Shown here one piece after another: positions 45,677 through 55,907 of a stretch of 64,000 nucleotides of DNA. Position numbers and translations under genes: made by a program. How positions within the stretch are numbered: the stretch's first letter is position 1; each line of letters opens with the position of its first letter. The notes beneath the pieces were generated by a model that was given only the letters and a program-made list of their open reading frames with translations, was not told the origin of the DNA and did not search any database. Source of the stretch: Leptospira fainei serovar Hurstbridge str. BUT 6 (GTDB lineage Bacteria > Spirochaetota > Leptospiria > Leptospirales > Leptospiraceae); assembly GCF_000306235.2 (NCBI RefSeq), contig NZ_AKWZ02000003.1:62001-126000 (forward strand), in the 5' to 3' direction.

Positions 45677-46960
45677 ATGTCGAAGTTTATGAGTACGGAT
45701 TTAATTGAGGATTTTACCGGGAGGAATATTTTGTCCGATCCAATAAAGAATATCCTGTATATAGACTCTGATGTTGCCTATGCTGAAGATCTAACCGCGC
45801 ATTTTGAGAAAGGGGGATACGGTATTATCTGCGCTTCCTCCGTCGCAGACGCTCTGAAAAATTGCATGTTGACCGAGCCGCCGGCGATCATCGTTGATCC
45901 TTCCTTTTCGGATATCGATTGCATTAAATTCTTAAGATCCCTAAGAAAATTGTCTCCGGGGAGCGTTTTTATTATAAATACCCACTCGGAAGCGGTCGAT
46001 CCGAATGTATCCTCATTACCGTGGATTCATAGCGTATTGGAGAAGGGGGAAGATATCTCTCGAATAGTCGAATGTGTTTCCTCCGTGCTTTGCGAGAAGG
46101 AAACTAGGCTTACTGAATTTCATAAGAAGGCAATCAACGAGGAGAATTTGTTATCCGAAGTTGCTTGGCTTCAATGGAAAGAGAATAGAAGAAGTTCTGA
46201 AAGTCTCACGATAGGCAAAAATATTCTAGATAATCTAACCCATAGCATTTCTCAAGGATTAGGCATCGGTTCCTTAATTACCAGATTGGATCTAGTTGAA
46301 TCATTTCTCGTCCGGGAGAATGGACGATATTCCGTACCTACGGATTTGCTGGATTCCATATTCGAGAATAAGGACATACTTCGCGATTGGACAGATAAAC
46401 TCGAAAAATTCAGATCTTTGTTCGATCTCGCTATATATAAAGAACGCACCCATTTTGAGACAGTTTTATCCTTGATCCGGTCCAGCGTAACCGAATTCGA
46501 AGAGTTTGCCAAAATTAAAAATCACCAGATATTCTTCGAAAACAAAGCTATCGATCAGTTTGTCTATTCGCATCCGGATTTCGTAAAGTTTGCATTTAGG
46601 GAGTTGATGGTAAACGCCATGAAATTTTCCCCGGAAAATTCTAAAATTCATATTCTATTATATTCCAATCGGAGTTATATTTCGCTTATCGTAATGAACG
46701 ATATTTCGATCGGCGAGAGCGGAATTTCAGGTATACCCGAAGAATACTATTTCAAAGTCTTCGAGCCTTTTTTCCGTTTGAATCATATTTACGACGAACG
46801 ATTCCATGCCCTTGATTTCGGTTTCGGTATCGGGCTGAATTTGACCCAAAATCTTGCCAGACAATCGGATTGCAAAGTATCGATATACGAGCTTAACGAT
46901 TATACGGGTGAATCTTGTTCTCGCCGAGTGGCGGCCGAGATACAATTCTCGATTTGTTAA
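45677..46960 (+). CDS. receiver domain fused to an atypical histidine kinase
   Basis: 427 residues. Residues about 20-135 form a receiver (NILYIDSDVAY, acceptor Asp in IIVDPSFSDID, Lys in SVLEKGED). The second half is a histidine-kinase-like core: a DHp-like stretch with NILDNLTHSISQGLGIGSL, a long helical region, then HATPase (FRELMVNAMKFS N-box and FGFGIGLNLTQNLARQ G-box). The usual order of hybrid kinases is reversed, and the H-box is poor, so kinase activity is uncertain. An ATG at 45689 or TTG at 45584 are other possible starts. It is 296 nt upstream of cheA on the same strand and may modulate the che pathway. Confidence 0.7.
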   Translation: MSKFMSTDLIEDFTGRNILSDPIKNILYIDSDVAYAEDLTAHFEKGGYGIICASSVADALKNCMLTEPPAIIVDPSFSDIDCIKFLRSLRKLSPGSVFIINTHSEAVDPNVSSLPWIHSVLEKGEDISRIVECVSSVLCEKETRLTEFHKKAINEENLLSEVAWLQWKENRRSSESLTIGKNILDNLTHSISQGLGIGSLITRLDLVESFLVRENGRYSVPTDLLDSIFENKDILRDWTDKLEKFRSLFDLAIYKERTHFETVLSLIRSSVTEFEEFAKIKNHQIFFENKAIDQFVYSHPDFVKFAFRELMVNAMKFSPENSKIHILLYSNRSYISLIVMNDISIGESGISGIPEEYYFKVFEPFFRLNHIYDERFHALDFGFGIGLNLTQNLARQSDCKVSIYELNDYTGESCSRRVAAEIQFSIC

Positions 46961-47256
46961 TTTATTAAATAGTAGAGTATCTGTGGATTTATTTTTCCAA
47001 ATGAGTAATACCCGGCATAAAGTTCTCGCGATTTGTATTTTGCCGGAGAGATACCTTATAGATCGAATTCGGTCTGAAATAGAAATCGAGGGTCGCGTTT
47101 AAATTCGAATATGGAAATCGAGGATGTCGTGGAAAGTTGATTTTTTATACAATATTTATGTAATAATATATAAATAATATCAGTTTATTATTAATATATT
47201 AAGCTTTTTGCTGGATCGTTGAAAACGGCTGTGGGCTCGCCGTAGAAGAGGGATAG
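46961..47256. other. AT-rich intergenic region before cheA
   Basis: About 300 nt. The last 120 nt are very AT-rich (47141-47205) and may carry a separate promoter for cheA. AGAGGG lies 4 nt before the cheA start. No gene was supported. Confidence 0.45.
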
Positions 47257-49767
47257 ATGGAAGTTGATTATGTGAGTTTGCTGAAGGATTTCCAAGCGGA
47301 ATCCGCGGATCTGCTCGATTTAGCGGAACAGGCCGTGCTCGACATTGAAAAGGATTACAAACCGGAACAGGTAAATACACTATTTCGTGTGATCCATACT
47401 ATTAAAGGAAATTCAGCGATATTCGATCTTCCGGCAGTATCGAAAATTTCACACTCTTTGGAGAGCTTACTAAATCATCGACGGAAAACCGAGACACGAC
47501 CATCGGACGAGGAAATCGCTCTAATTCTCAATTGCTTGGACGAGATTCGACAAATGCTGTCCCAAGTTGAAAAAAATAAGGAATGGAATGTAGAAGATCT
47601 TCTGGTTCGAATTAATTCATTTTTAACGAAAATTGAATCCGGCGAAAAAGCAAGCTTCGGCCTCTATCCTGCGAAATCGGAACCCAAAAATGAAGAGAAA
47701 ATTGTTCCGAAAGAAAAAGCTAAAATATCTATTCCTAAAAAATTTGCGGACAAGGCCAAATCCGAGAATAAATCTCTGTACTTTTTAAAATACCAGTCCA
47801 AAGAAACCGACGAACACGCCGGAATAGATCCGGTCTTAGCATCGGTTTCGGTCGTGGGTGAAGTCTTACTTAGTGGTCAATTGGACTCGTCGCAAAACGG
47901 AGCATCACAGAACGGTTCACATAAACGATATATAATCGTTTTGTCCAACTTAACTAAAGAGGATATATCAAGGAACACGAATATACCGGAGAATGCATTC
48001 ATTGCAGTCGTGGAGAACCGAGGTAACGGAAAGGCAGAGAATCGGTTTCATGCCGCGTCGAATTCAAAGGACGAGTCCACTGTAATGGCGAAAGTCGATA
48101 CATCAAACGTTCAGGCGGAATCATATTTAAGAATTCCGCTGCAGGCACTCGATCATATGATAAATTTAGCGGGCGAGACGATCATTGTTAGAAACCAGTT
48201 ATTACAAAAAGTCGAATCCTATCAAGATCATTCGTTATTGTCAATCGTGCGAAATCTAAGCCAGCTGATTACATTGTCGCAAGAAAGCATTATGCGAACT
48301 CGTCTGCAAAAATTAGAATCGTTTTATAAAAAAATCCCGCGATTAGTTAGAGACTTAGAGAAAATTACCGGTAAGGAAGTCGAGCTCCACTTAGAAGGCG
48401 GTGAAGTCGAGTTGGATAAGAATATCATCGATACTATTTCGGATCCGATCACACATATGATTCGAAACGCAATCGATCACGGTATCGAGACAGCGAAAGA
48501 ACGTACGAATGCCGGAAAACCTGCGAAGGGGAATATATTTTTTTCCGCTAGTTTACGAGGCGGTAATGTCATTCTAAAGGTGAGTGACGATGGGCGAGGT
48601 CTAAATTTCGAAAGAATTAGAGAAAAGGCGATCGAACGCGGAATACTTGGCCCGGAGGAGGCGGAAAGAAAGTCGACGGAAGAGCTTTCGGAGCTGGTGT
48701 TTATTCCTGGATTTAGCACTTCCCAGTCCGTATCCTCAACATCCGGTCGCGGCGTCGGGATGGACGTTGTCAAAATGAATTTTCAGAAGGCCGGCGGATC
48801 GGTTTCTATATCTTCAGTTTCAGGAAAGGGAACCATCATTAGCGCAACACTTCCTCAGACATTATCAATAATAAATTGCCAAATGGTCGCGACATCAGGA
48901 ATGCATCTGGCTATTCCACAGGCTAATATTAGCGAATTGATATTGTTGGATCGAAAATTAGTTTCTTCGATAGAAAATAAGGAAGTCTACCAGTTAAGAG
49001 GCCATTTACTTCCTATACTAAGCACAAGCAAAATCCTGCAACTTCCCGACGATTATATTACGGAAAGCAGATATTTAGTCGTTGTTCACACTGAAAAACA
49101 TCATTTCGGATTGTTAGTGGAAGAGATAGAAAATTCGGAAGAAATCGTCGTAAAACCCTTAACTAAAGACTTAGCCCGCCTTAATTTATATACCGGCGCC
49201 GCGATTTTGGGAGATGGAAGTGTTAGTCTTATTCTTGATATATCGGGAATTGCCAAGTATCTGAGCCTTCAGGCGAATATTTTGGAAGAAACAAAATCAC
49301 TTTCCATTAAGGAAGTGATAGTGCAGGATCAATATCTGCTGTTTACAGTGAGAGGTCAATTATTCGGTATAAACTCGAACGAGGTTCAGAGGATTGAGAT
49401 GATCGATATTAAGCAAATCGAGTATATCATGAAACGTGAAGTGATCCAGTATAGAGGCGAAGTTTTGGAGCTTTGCCGATTGGAGAATTATTTTAACCTT
49501 GCGAGCGAGCAAGTTCATTCTCAAAGTACCGTTATTCTTATGCATTTTGAAGACGGTAAAAAAGGATTATTAGTGGAAGAAATCGTAAACGTAGTCGAGG
49601 AAATTCCGTCGTTTACAAAGAGCGAAGATTCATCCACGGGCGTTTTGGGCAGCGGTGTCCTCTCCGACCAAATCGTAATCATAATAGATGGTAAGACTGT
49701 TCTTAGTAAGGTAAGTAAGAATATAACGTTAGTTGATATATCTAAAGGAGGCGGATTAAATGGATGA
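47257..49767 (+). CDS. cheA: chemotaxis histidine kinase CheA with two CheW-like domains
   Basis: 836 residues. Domains in order: Hpt/P1 with phospho-acceptor H47 (VIHTIKGNSAIF), a CheY/B-binding region (P2-like, about 180-280), the dimer domain (LDHMINLAGETIIVRNQL), the ATPase P4 (MIRNAIDHGIE, DDGRGL, GRGVGMDVVK), then two P5/CheW modules in tandem (from NCQMVATSGMHLAIPQANI, and from LLFTVRGQLFGINSNEVQRI). Two CheW modules instead of one are unusual. It phosphorylates CheY and CheB when receptors signal. It overlaps the cheW gene by 8 nt. AGAGGG precedes the start. Confidence 0.95.
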   Translation: MEVDYVSLLKDFQAESADLLDLAEQAVLDIEKDYKPEQVNTLFRVIHTIKGNSAIFDLPAVSKISHSLESLLNHRRKTETRPSDEEIALILNCLDEIRQMLSQVEKNKEWNVEDLLVRINSFLTKIESGEKASFGLYPAKSEPKNEEKIVPKEKAKISIPKKFADKAKSENKSLYFLKYQSKETDEHAGIDPVLASVSVVGEVLLSGQLDSSQNGASQNGSHKRYIIVLSNLTKEDISRNTNIPENAFIAVVENRGNGKAENRFHAASNSKDESTVMAKVDTSNVQAESYLRIPLQALDHMINLAGETIIVRNQLLQKVESYQDHSLLSIVRNLSQLITLSQESIMRTRLQKLESFYKKIPRLVRDLEKITGKEVELHLEGGEVELDKNIIDTISDPITHMIRNAIDHGIETAKERTNAGKPAKGNIFFSASLRGGNVILKVSDDGRGLNFERIREKAIERGILGPEEAERKSTEELSELVFIPGFSTSQSVSSTSGRGVGMDVVKMNFQKAGGSVSISSVSGKGTIISATLPQTLSIINCQMVATSGMHLAIPQANISELILLDRKLVSSIENKEVYQLRGHLLPILSTSKILQLPDDYITESRYLVVVHTEKHHFGLLVEEIENSEEIVVKPLTKDLARLNLYTGAAILGDGSVSLILDISGIAKYLSLQANILEETKSLSIKEVIVQDQYLLFTVRGQLFGINSNEVQRIEMIDIKQIEYIMKREVIQYRGEVLELCRLENYFNLASEQVHSQSTVILMHFEDGKKGLLVEEIVNVVEEIPSFTKSEDSSTGVLGSGVLSDQIVIIIDGKTVLSKVSKNITLVDISKGGGLNG

Positions 49768-50203
49768 AGCTGACAATCATAAACAATTTCTATCTTTCTT
49801 TCTTGGAAAAGAAATATATGGAATCCCTTTGGAAGAATGCAAGGAAGTAGATCACAATAAGAAAATATTAAAGATCCCTTGCGCTCCTACTTACATAGAA
49901 GGCATTGTGAATTTAAGGGGCGACGTAGTAACGATCTTGAATCTGCAGAATCTTTTCGGAAAACAATCCAATCCGGATAAGGATAAGTATTCCATAATAA
50001 GATTGAAAGGGAAGAAGCAGGCTTTTGCCATATTAGCGGACGAAGTTTCGGACATCATCGAAGTTTCGGAGAAGAATTTCGAACCTTGCCCCTCGCATCT
50101 GGATGAGAAGGAAGGCCGATATATTCGGAATGTGGCGGTATTTAAAGGCGAAACATTAATCGTCTTAAATCATGAAGAATTATTACATTTAGAGGACGCG
50201 TAA
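49760..50203 (+). CDS. cheW: chemotaxis coupling protein CheW
   Basis: 147 residues, one CheW domain ([18 protein letters not shown], then [20 protein letters not shown], the receptor/CheA coupling surface). It bridges CheA and chemoreceptors at the membrane. It overlaps cheA by 8 nt and lies 10 nt before the Aer-like receptor gene, so the three are translated together. Confidence 0.95.
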   Translation: MDEADNHKQFLSFFLGKEIYGIPLEECKEVDHNKKILKIPCAPTYIEGIVNLRGDVVTILNLQNLFGKQSNPDKDKYSIIRLKGKKQAFAILADEVSDIIEVSEKNFEPCPSHLDEKEGRYIRNVAVFKGETLIVLNHEELLHLEDA

Positions 50204-50213
50204 GGGGAAAAGC

Positions 50214-51809
50214 ATGTTTAATTTTGTTTCGCAAAAGAACCAAGTAGAGAATGAACGGAAACAAATGTCCGTTTCAGTGACCGATCAAGAAGTCGCGATG
50301 CGCGATGGAACTACATTAGTTTCAATGACCGATTTAAAAGGAAAGGTCATCTACGCAAATAGGGAATTCTTGGAAATCGCGGGCCTTACCGAAGATGAAT
50401 TGGTTGGCAAGCCGCATAATGTAGTCCGCCACCCGGACATTCCTCGAAGTATCTTCAAAGATTTTTGGGACACGATACAGGCCGGTAAACCTTGGAGAGG
50501 CATCGTAAAAAACAGAAGTAAGAGCGGCGATCACTATTGGGTCGACGCGAATGTGGCTCCTAGAATCGAAAACGGCAATACTGTCGGATATATTTCCGTT
50601 CGCAGAAAACCGAGTCGATTGCAAGTCGAGTCGGCCGCTAAACTTTATAAGGATATATTATCCGGAAAAACGAAATTGGATTCCACTAACTCGAGATGGC
50701 TTTCCATTCGCTTTAAGTTATCCGCTTATATCTTTGCGAACGTACTTGGACTTTCCTTTCTTTCTGGGGCGATTTATTTCGGTTTAAACCATTTGGTCGC
50801 GTATGCAGGAGCAGCTCTGTTTGGAGTAACTCAGATAGTATGGGGATTCTATAATATAGGGTATATTCTGAAACCCTTAAAAGAGTCGACCCAAGTCGCA
50901 AATAGGATCGCAACTGGAGACCTGTCCGTTAACGTCGTGCATAACCGAAATGATGAGATCGGGGAATTGGATAAAGCCATTTTAAGTATGTTGATCAATA
51001 CTGCGGGATTGATCGCTAGATTAAAGGAAAATGGAGATATCCTACTCCAATCTTCCAGCGATCTATCAGGCGCCAGCTTAAATCTTTCTTCCGGAACGGA
51101 GCAAATGTCTCAGCAATCGCAAACGATCGCGGCTGCTGCAACGCAGATGAATCAAAATTTGAGCATGGTTTCAAGTTCGATCGAGGAAATGTCGGTATCA
51201 GTCGGCGAGGTAGCGAAGAAAGCTGCGGACTCGGCTAAGATCGCTAGAGAAGCCAATTCAACGGCCCTTGAAACTGGTGAAGTCGTAAAAGAACTGGGTG
51301 AAAATGCAAGAGAGATCGGTAATGTCATCGAAAGTATTTCGAATATCGCATCGCAAACCAAACTTCTCGCATTGAATGCGGCTATCGAAGCTGCGGGAGC
51401 CGGAGACGCGGGAAAAGGTTTTGCAGTGGTCGCGTCCGAAGTGAAAGAGCTAGCGCGGCAATCAGCAGAATCTTCCGAGGAGATCAAGAGTAAAATTTCA
51501 GCCATCCAAAGAAGCACTGAAAGAGTGATCGAGTTTATTGGACGCATCACGAACGTGATAGCCGAAGTAAATCAGATCAGCGGTAGCATCGCCTCGGCAG
51601 TAGAAGAACAATCGATCACTACAAAAGAAATTGCGGCAAATGTCAGCCAGACGGCTTTAACTTCTAACGACGTAACTAAGAATATCAACGGCATATCGAC
51701 GGCTTCCGTAGATGGCGCTAAAGACTCAGGTCGCGTATCTAAACTTTCTCAATCGTTGCAGGAATTAGCGGCAGGCCTTACCTCGTTGGTAAACCAGTTT
51801 AAGATTTAA
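50214..51809 (+). CDS. Aer-like energy-taxis receptor (PAS-MCP)
   Basis: 531 residues. A cytoplasmic PAS domain (about 35-135) carries the FAD-pocket residues of Aer: R72, H73 and D75 (VVRHPDIP) and W94 ([20 protein letters not shown]). Two membrane helices (about 170-215) and HAMP follow, then a signalling hairpin with the tip [20 protein letters not shown]. Aer senses cell redox through FAD and directs movement toward good energy conditions. Being inside the che operon, it is probably the operon's dedicated receptor. No methylation-site pattern typical of Tsr was checked. GGGG lies 5-8 nt before the ATG. Confidence 0.9.
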   Translation: MFNFVSQKNQVENERKQMSVSVTDQEVAMRDGTTLVSMTDLKGKVIYANREFLEIAGLTEDELVGKPHNVVRHPDIPRSIFKDFWDTIQAGKPWRGIVKNRSKSGDHYWVDANVAPRIENGNTVGYISVRRKPSRLQVESAAKLYKDILSGKTKLDSTNSRWLSIRFKLSAYIFANVLGLSFLSGAIYFGLNHLVAYAGAALFGVTQIVWGFYNIGYILKPLKESTQVANRIATGDLSVNVVHNRNDEIGELDKAILSMLINTAGLIARLKENGDILLQSSSDLSGASLNLSSGTEQMSQQSQTIAAAATQMNQNLSMVSSSIEEMSVSVGEVAKKAADSAKIAREANSTALETGEVVKELGENAREIGNVIESISNIASQTKLLALNAAIEAAGAGDAGKGFAVVASEVKELARQSAESSEEIKSKISAIQRSTERVIEFIGRITNVIAEVNQISGSIASAVEEQSITTKEIAANVSQTALTSNDVTKNINGISTASVDGAKDSGRVSKLSQSLQELAAGLTSLVNQFKI

Positions 51810-51836
51810 TGCAGGATTAAAGAAAGAGGAATGACG

Positions 51837-52922
51837 ATGGGGTTCCCTATGGAAGCGACGAGAGACAAGAAGAAAATTTCGGTTTTGGCCGTAGATGATT
51901 CTCTCGTTTATAGAAATTTACTCAGGGCGGCGTTTTCCCAAGACCCTGAGATCGAATTCCTCGGAGCGGCGATAGACGGTAAATATGCTTTACCTAAAAT
52001 CGCGCATCTTAAACCGGATTTCGTGGTCTTGGATGTCGAAATGCCGGAGATGAACGGCATCGAGACTTTACGTGAAATTAAGGCAAACTATCCGGCTACG
52101 AACGTGATCATGCTTAGTTCTCTCACGATGGAGGGGGCTAAAGTCACAATTAAGGCCATGGAGATGGGAGCCTTAGATTTCGTATCTAAACCGGACGGTG
52201 TTTCCGAATCTGCCGAACGGATCGGCGAGGCATTGGAACAATTAACGGCTAAGATTAAGGCCATTTATGCGCAGAATTACGGTAAAGCGAAGAATATTAC
52301 GAAAATTGATTCCATTCGTAGTATTCCAAAAAGCGTTTCCAGACGGAAATATGCAATTTGCGTCATCGGCATATCGACAGGCGGGCCTCAAGCTTTGCGA
52401 GATTTGTTTTCCAGAGTTTCAAGCGAGTTGCAAGGATGTATCGTCGTTGCCCAGCATATGCCTCCTCTTTTCACGAGCTATCTAGCGGAAAATATTTCCC
52501 AAGTCACCAACTTAAAGGTTAAAGAAGCGGAAGACGGAGAGATCCTCGAAAGCGGATCCGTTTATATCGCTCCCGGAGGCAAACAACTTCAGATTCTTAA
52601 AAGTCAAAAGGGACCTAAAGCAAACGTGTTCGACGGTCCGTTAGAAGAGCTTTGTAAGCCATCGGTTAATATATTATTCAACTCGATTGCGGAGAATTTT
52701 CCGAAGGAATCGATCGGCATCATTATGACCGGGATGGGCGAGGACGGATATATCGGAATGAAGGAAATGAAGAAGTCCGGAAGTTTATTGTTGGCTCAAA
52801 ACCAGGAAAGTTGTGTCGTATTCGGAATGCCTAATAGACCGACTAAGGACGGATTAGTAGACGAAGTATTGGATATTCAAGGTATTGCAGATAAAATATC
52901 CGATTCGATGGGAAGAGTGTAG
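51837..52922 (+). CDS. cheB: chemotaxis methylesterase CheB
   Basis: 361 residues. A receiver (LAVDDS, acceptor D66 in VVLDVEMPEMNG) is joined to the methylesterase domain with the catalytic Ser in ISTGGPQALRD, His in VVAQHMPPLFTSYL and Asp in MTGMGEDGYIGM. It removes methyl or amide groups from receptor glutamates. The start ATG 51837 has GAGGA 6 nt upstream; an ATG at 51831 lies too close to it. It is the fourth che gene after the REC-kinase. Confidence 0.95.
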   Translation: MGFPMEATRDKKKISVLAVDDSLVYRNLLRAAFSQDPEIEFLGAAIDGKYALPKIAHLKPDFVVLDVEMPEMNGIETLREIKANYPATNVIMLSSLTMEGAKVTIKAMEMGALDFVSKPDGVSESAERIGEALEQLTAKIKAIYAQNYGKAKNITKIDSIRSIPKSVSRRKYAICVIGISTGGPQALRDLFSRVSSELQGCIVVAQHMPPLFTSYLAENISQVTNLKVKEAEDGEILESGSVYIAPGGKQLQILKSQKGPKANVFDGPLEELCKPSVNILFNSIAENFPKESIGIIMTGMGEDGYIGMKEMKKSGSLLLAQNQESCVVFGMPNRPTKDGLVDEVLDIQGIADKISDSMGRV

Positions 52923-52927
52923 ATTTT

Positions 52928-53773
52928 ATGAAGGAGGAGATGATACACTTTGTAAACGTCCTACAGAGAGCGACGGGAATCTATCTCAGCGAGGAGAAGT
53001 TGTATCTTCTCGAAACTCGATTATCAGATATGATGACCGATCATCAAATTAGTTCCTTTCTCGATTTTTCAAAGAAATTCGAAAACCACCAAGAGGAAGA
53101 ATTCAGGGATCAGGTCATCGAGAGGATCACTACCCATGAAACAAAATTCTTTCGCGATACAAGTATGTTCGATGCGATCACGCAACGGATACTTCCCGAA
53201 ATAGTCGAACGCATAGAAGAACGTTCTAAAGATTTGAAAGATCAGAAAATTCGGATATGGTGTGCGGCTTGTTCCACCGGGCAGGAACCGTATTCGATCG
53301 CTATAGCAATAAAAGAAAGATTGCCTCATTTATTTGATAATGTTCGAATTCTCGCCACCGATATCGCGAAGGAAACAATCGTAAAAGCGAGAACGGGCTG
53401 CTATTCTCCTTTTGAAATCGGTCGCGGATTGGAGGAATATCATACGGACCGATATTTCGAGAAAGCGGAAGACGGACAATTTAAAATAAAGGATGAAATT
53501 AAATCAATCGTGGAATTCGAACAACACAATTTGATTTCTCCGAATTTCCCTTCCGGTTTCGATCTTGTTCTTTGCAGAAATGTTTCTTATTATTTCGATT
53601 CAAAGGAACGAGCAAATTTGTTTGCAAAAATTTATAAATCGATGAATCATGATAGTTTTCTAATAGTCGGGTCTGCCGAATCGATTTCAGGCTTCTCGAA
53701 TAATTTTATCGTTCGCGAGTTCGGGCTTTGTCGTTACTATGAAATTAATTCAACAAGTGTAACATTATTCTAA
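52928..53773 (+). CDS. cheR: chemotaxis methyltransferase CheR
   Basis: 281 residues. The N-terminal helical domain (TTHETKFFRD corresponds to the TTNETxFFR motif) and the SAM-binding domain (WCAACSTGQEPYSIA, then DLVLCRNVSYYF) are both intact. It methylates receptor glutamates with S-adenosylmethionine. It is 5 nt behind cheB and 12 nt before cheY. Confidence 0.95.
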   Translation: MKEEMIHFVNVLQRATGIYLSEEKLYLLETRLSDMMTDHQISSFLDFSKKFENHQEEEFRDQVIERITTHETKFFRDTSMFDAITQRILPEIVERIEERSKDLKDQKIRIWCAACSTGQEPYSIAIAIKERLPHLFDNVRILATDIAKETIVKARTGCYSPFEIGRGLEEYHTDRYFEKAEDGQFKIKDEIKSIVEFEQHNLISPNFPSGFDLVLCRNVSYYFDSKERANLFAKIYKSMNHDSFLIVGSAESISGFSNNFIVREFGLCRYYEINSTSVTLF

Positions 53774-53785
53774 AGGAGATATAAT

Positions 53786-54160
53786 ATGGGTACAGTTAGA
53801 ATTCTCGCAGTAGATGATTCCGCGACCATGCGAAGTTTAGTGCAGCAAACTTTAGGAATGGGCGGATATGACGTTCTTTTGGCTTCGGACGGTAAGGAAG
53901 GGATCGAAAAGTTCGGAGAAGGTCCATTCGATTTGGTGATCACCGATATCAATATGCCTGTGATGGACGGAATTACGTTCATACGAGAACTCAGAAAAAT
54001 CGACACAAAAGTCCCCATTCTTACCCTCACTACCGAGTCGGAGGAAAGCATGAAGCAGAATGGCGCGGCAGCCGGAGCGAACGGCTGGATCGTAAAACCG
54101 TTTCGTCCAATTCAATTTTTGGATATTATTAAACAAGTTCTCCAATCCAATATCGCCTAA
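53786..54160 (+). CDS. cheY: chemotaxis response regulator CheY
   Basis: 124 residues: acidic pair D10/D11 (LAVDDSATMRSL), phospho-acceptor D54 (VITDINMPVMDG), conserved T82 and K104 (WIVKPFRP). It carries the signal from CheA to the flagellar motor switch. It is the last gene of the che operon. No clear terminator was recognised after it. Confidence 0.95.
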   Translation: MGTVRILAVDDSATMRSLVQQTLGMGGYDVLLASDGKEGIEKFGEGPFDLVITDINMPVMDGITFIRELRKIDTKVPILTLTTESEESMKQNGAAAGANGWIVKPFRPIQFLDIIKQVLQSNIA

Positions 54161-54612
54161 TAGTTAATAGTAACTGAAATTGAATTCGCATTTCGGCACC
54201 CACTACCGATAAGAGAAACGTTCGATTCCATATTCTGAAGTCTGCCTTGGTAGCTAGGAAAAAAGACCGAAATTTCAAGGCGTATAGTCTGCAATTTATA
54301 AGCCTAAGATTCGGGGGGATTAAACATACTTTACTTTAATTTGCCCTCTTTTCTTCGAGTCGCTATACTAAAATCCGATATCTCTTGCGAAGAATGCAAT
54401 TCTCGCTCTTTACCCGAAATCCTAACTATCCGCTTCGGGAATTTATGGACATTTATCAATAAAAATATCTATATAATCCGAATTATTTATTCGTCAATTA
54501 TAATATAAAGAAAATATAAAAATTACGTTAGTGAAGACTGTGATAACCAATTTAAGTTTAAGTCGACCAGCGGATAAGTAAGCGGATTGAAAATTTTGGG
54601 GGAATTTAAACG
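54161..54612. other. intergenic region after the che operon
   Basis: About 450 nt without a supported gene. GGGGG lies about 9 nt before the next start codon. No terminator with a T-tract was evident after cheY. Confidence 0.4.
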
Positions 54613-54780
54613 ATGAACAAATTTATTCTGTTAGCTAGCCTTTGGATTTTGTGGCTTTATTCGGTTCGCGGGAGCGTGCAGCTAGGGAGCTACAATTCTG
54701 CGCAAGAGTGTAAAGCGGCAATTGACTCGGATCAGACGGGATTGTTATTCTGGAAAACCCATTGTTTGGAAACTAAGTAG
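54613..54780 (+). CDS. small exported peptide with one Cys pair
   Basis: 55 residues. A signal-peptide-like N-terminus (MNKFILLASLWILWLYSVRG) is followed by a short mature part with C33 and C51, which could form a disulphide. GGGGG upstream is a good ribosome binding site with a 9-nt spacer. No family is recognised. Conservation in related genomes would decide whether it is real. Confidence 0.5.
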   Translation: MNKFILLASLWILWLYSVRGSVQLGSYNSAQECKAAIDSDQTGLLFWKTHCLETK

Positions 54781-54994
54781 GGAATTCAGGTTTATTTTAT
54801 CTATTTAGAGTTATGAGTTGAAAGGGAAATTTCACGGATTCGGAAATTTATTTTAAATGATTCTGTCTGTCGTGTTGAGGAGATATTTCTGTTCAGAGAT
54901 ATGCAATATCTTAATTACTCTCTTAAGATAGATGCGGTAGAGAATATTTAGAATATGAATCCGTATTGCTGCCGGATTCGAGAATTTCCGATTT

Positions 54995-55657
54995 CTATTC
55001 TTTTAATAGGACGAAGCGGTTCTTTTCCCAGTGATAAACGATCGATGGTCGTTTATAATAATCTTCCGGATTCTCTCCGACTAATGAAAAGCGACAAGCA
55101 ATGTCATTATAGTTCCGAATTATGGAGCAATGTATATGTGCGGGGGTAGATTCTTTAGGGAATGATTTTACGTTAATCGGTTCAAAATATTCCGTTCTTA
55201 TTCCCGGGAAAATTTGCTCAGTAATCTCTTTCCACTTATTACCCTCGTTAGTGTAAAATTTGAGTGATACGGTATTAGAAGAATCGGTGTCCGAATATGT
55301 ACGTATGATTCCGATAATATCCGAATGTTCGGTATTCTTCCAAGATGCCAAAATAATATCAGAAGTCCCTTCCAGTAAACCTGCGCGCAACTGGAGATAG
55401 TTTGCCGAAGATTCTATTAGCGAATATTTTTCGATTCCCTTGGTGTCGTACGGACTCTTGCTACTAAGTAATGCGGCGATACGCTGCTCATCGGTCTTTA
55501 GTCCGAAGCCGAGAAGATCCCTGGGCAGGCGAAAGAAATAATCGGCTACGGTTTTCTCACGAAATTTTGCCGGGCCGGTTTCCTCGGCGAAATTATCGCC
55601 GGAGCACGAAGACAGTAGATTGACGAATTGTATAAAAATAGCGATATATTTTATCAT
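54995..55657 (-). CDS. hypothetical lipoprotein
   Basis: 220 residues starting MIKYIAIFIQFVNLLSSC, a signal peptide with a lipobox at C18. The mature part is charged, with no recognised domain. It stands alone, pointing away from the gene at 54613. A surface or periplasmic protein of unknown function. Confidence 0.7.
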   Translation of the reverse strand: MIKYIAIFIQFVNLLSSCSGDNFAEETGPAKFREKTVADYFFRLPRDLLGFGLKTDEQRIAALLSSKSPYDTKGIEKYSLIESSANYLQLRAGLLEGTSDIILASWKNTEHSDIIGIIRTYSDTDSSNTVSLKFYTNEGNKWKEITEQIFPGIRTEYFEPINVKSFPKESTPAHIHCSIIRNYNDIACRFSLVGENPEDYYKRPSIVYHWEKNRFVLLKE

Positions 55658-55907
55658 AATATTATAAAGAATAGTCTACTACCTTTTGTTTTCCGCCTTC
55701 CGGACTTTTGTCCGTTTTTCATTGGCGAGACTGAATTTTCGAGTGCGGGATCGTATTTTGTTTCGACTAGAAAGATTCGAAATATCTCTTTTCGATAACA
55801 CTCTTTGAAACGAAACTCATTCGCGGGGTCCTGGTCTTATCAAAAATTTAAAGAAAGGACTAGCGGAAGCTTTCCTTGGCCGGGACGGATAATTTTCCTC
55901 CGTCGAA

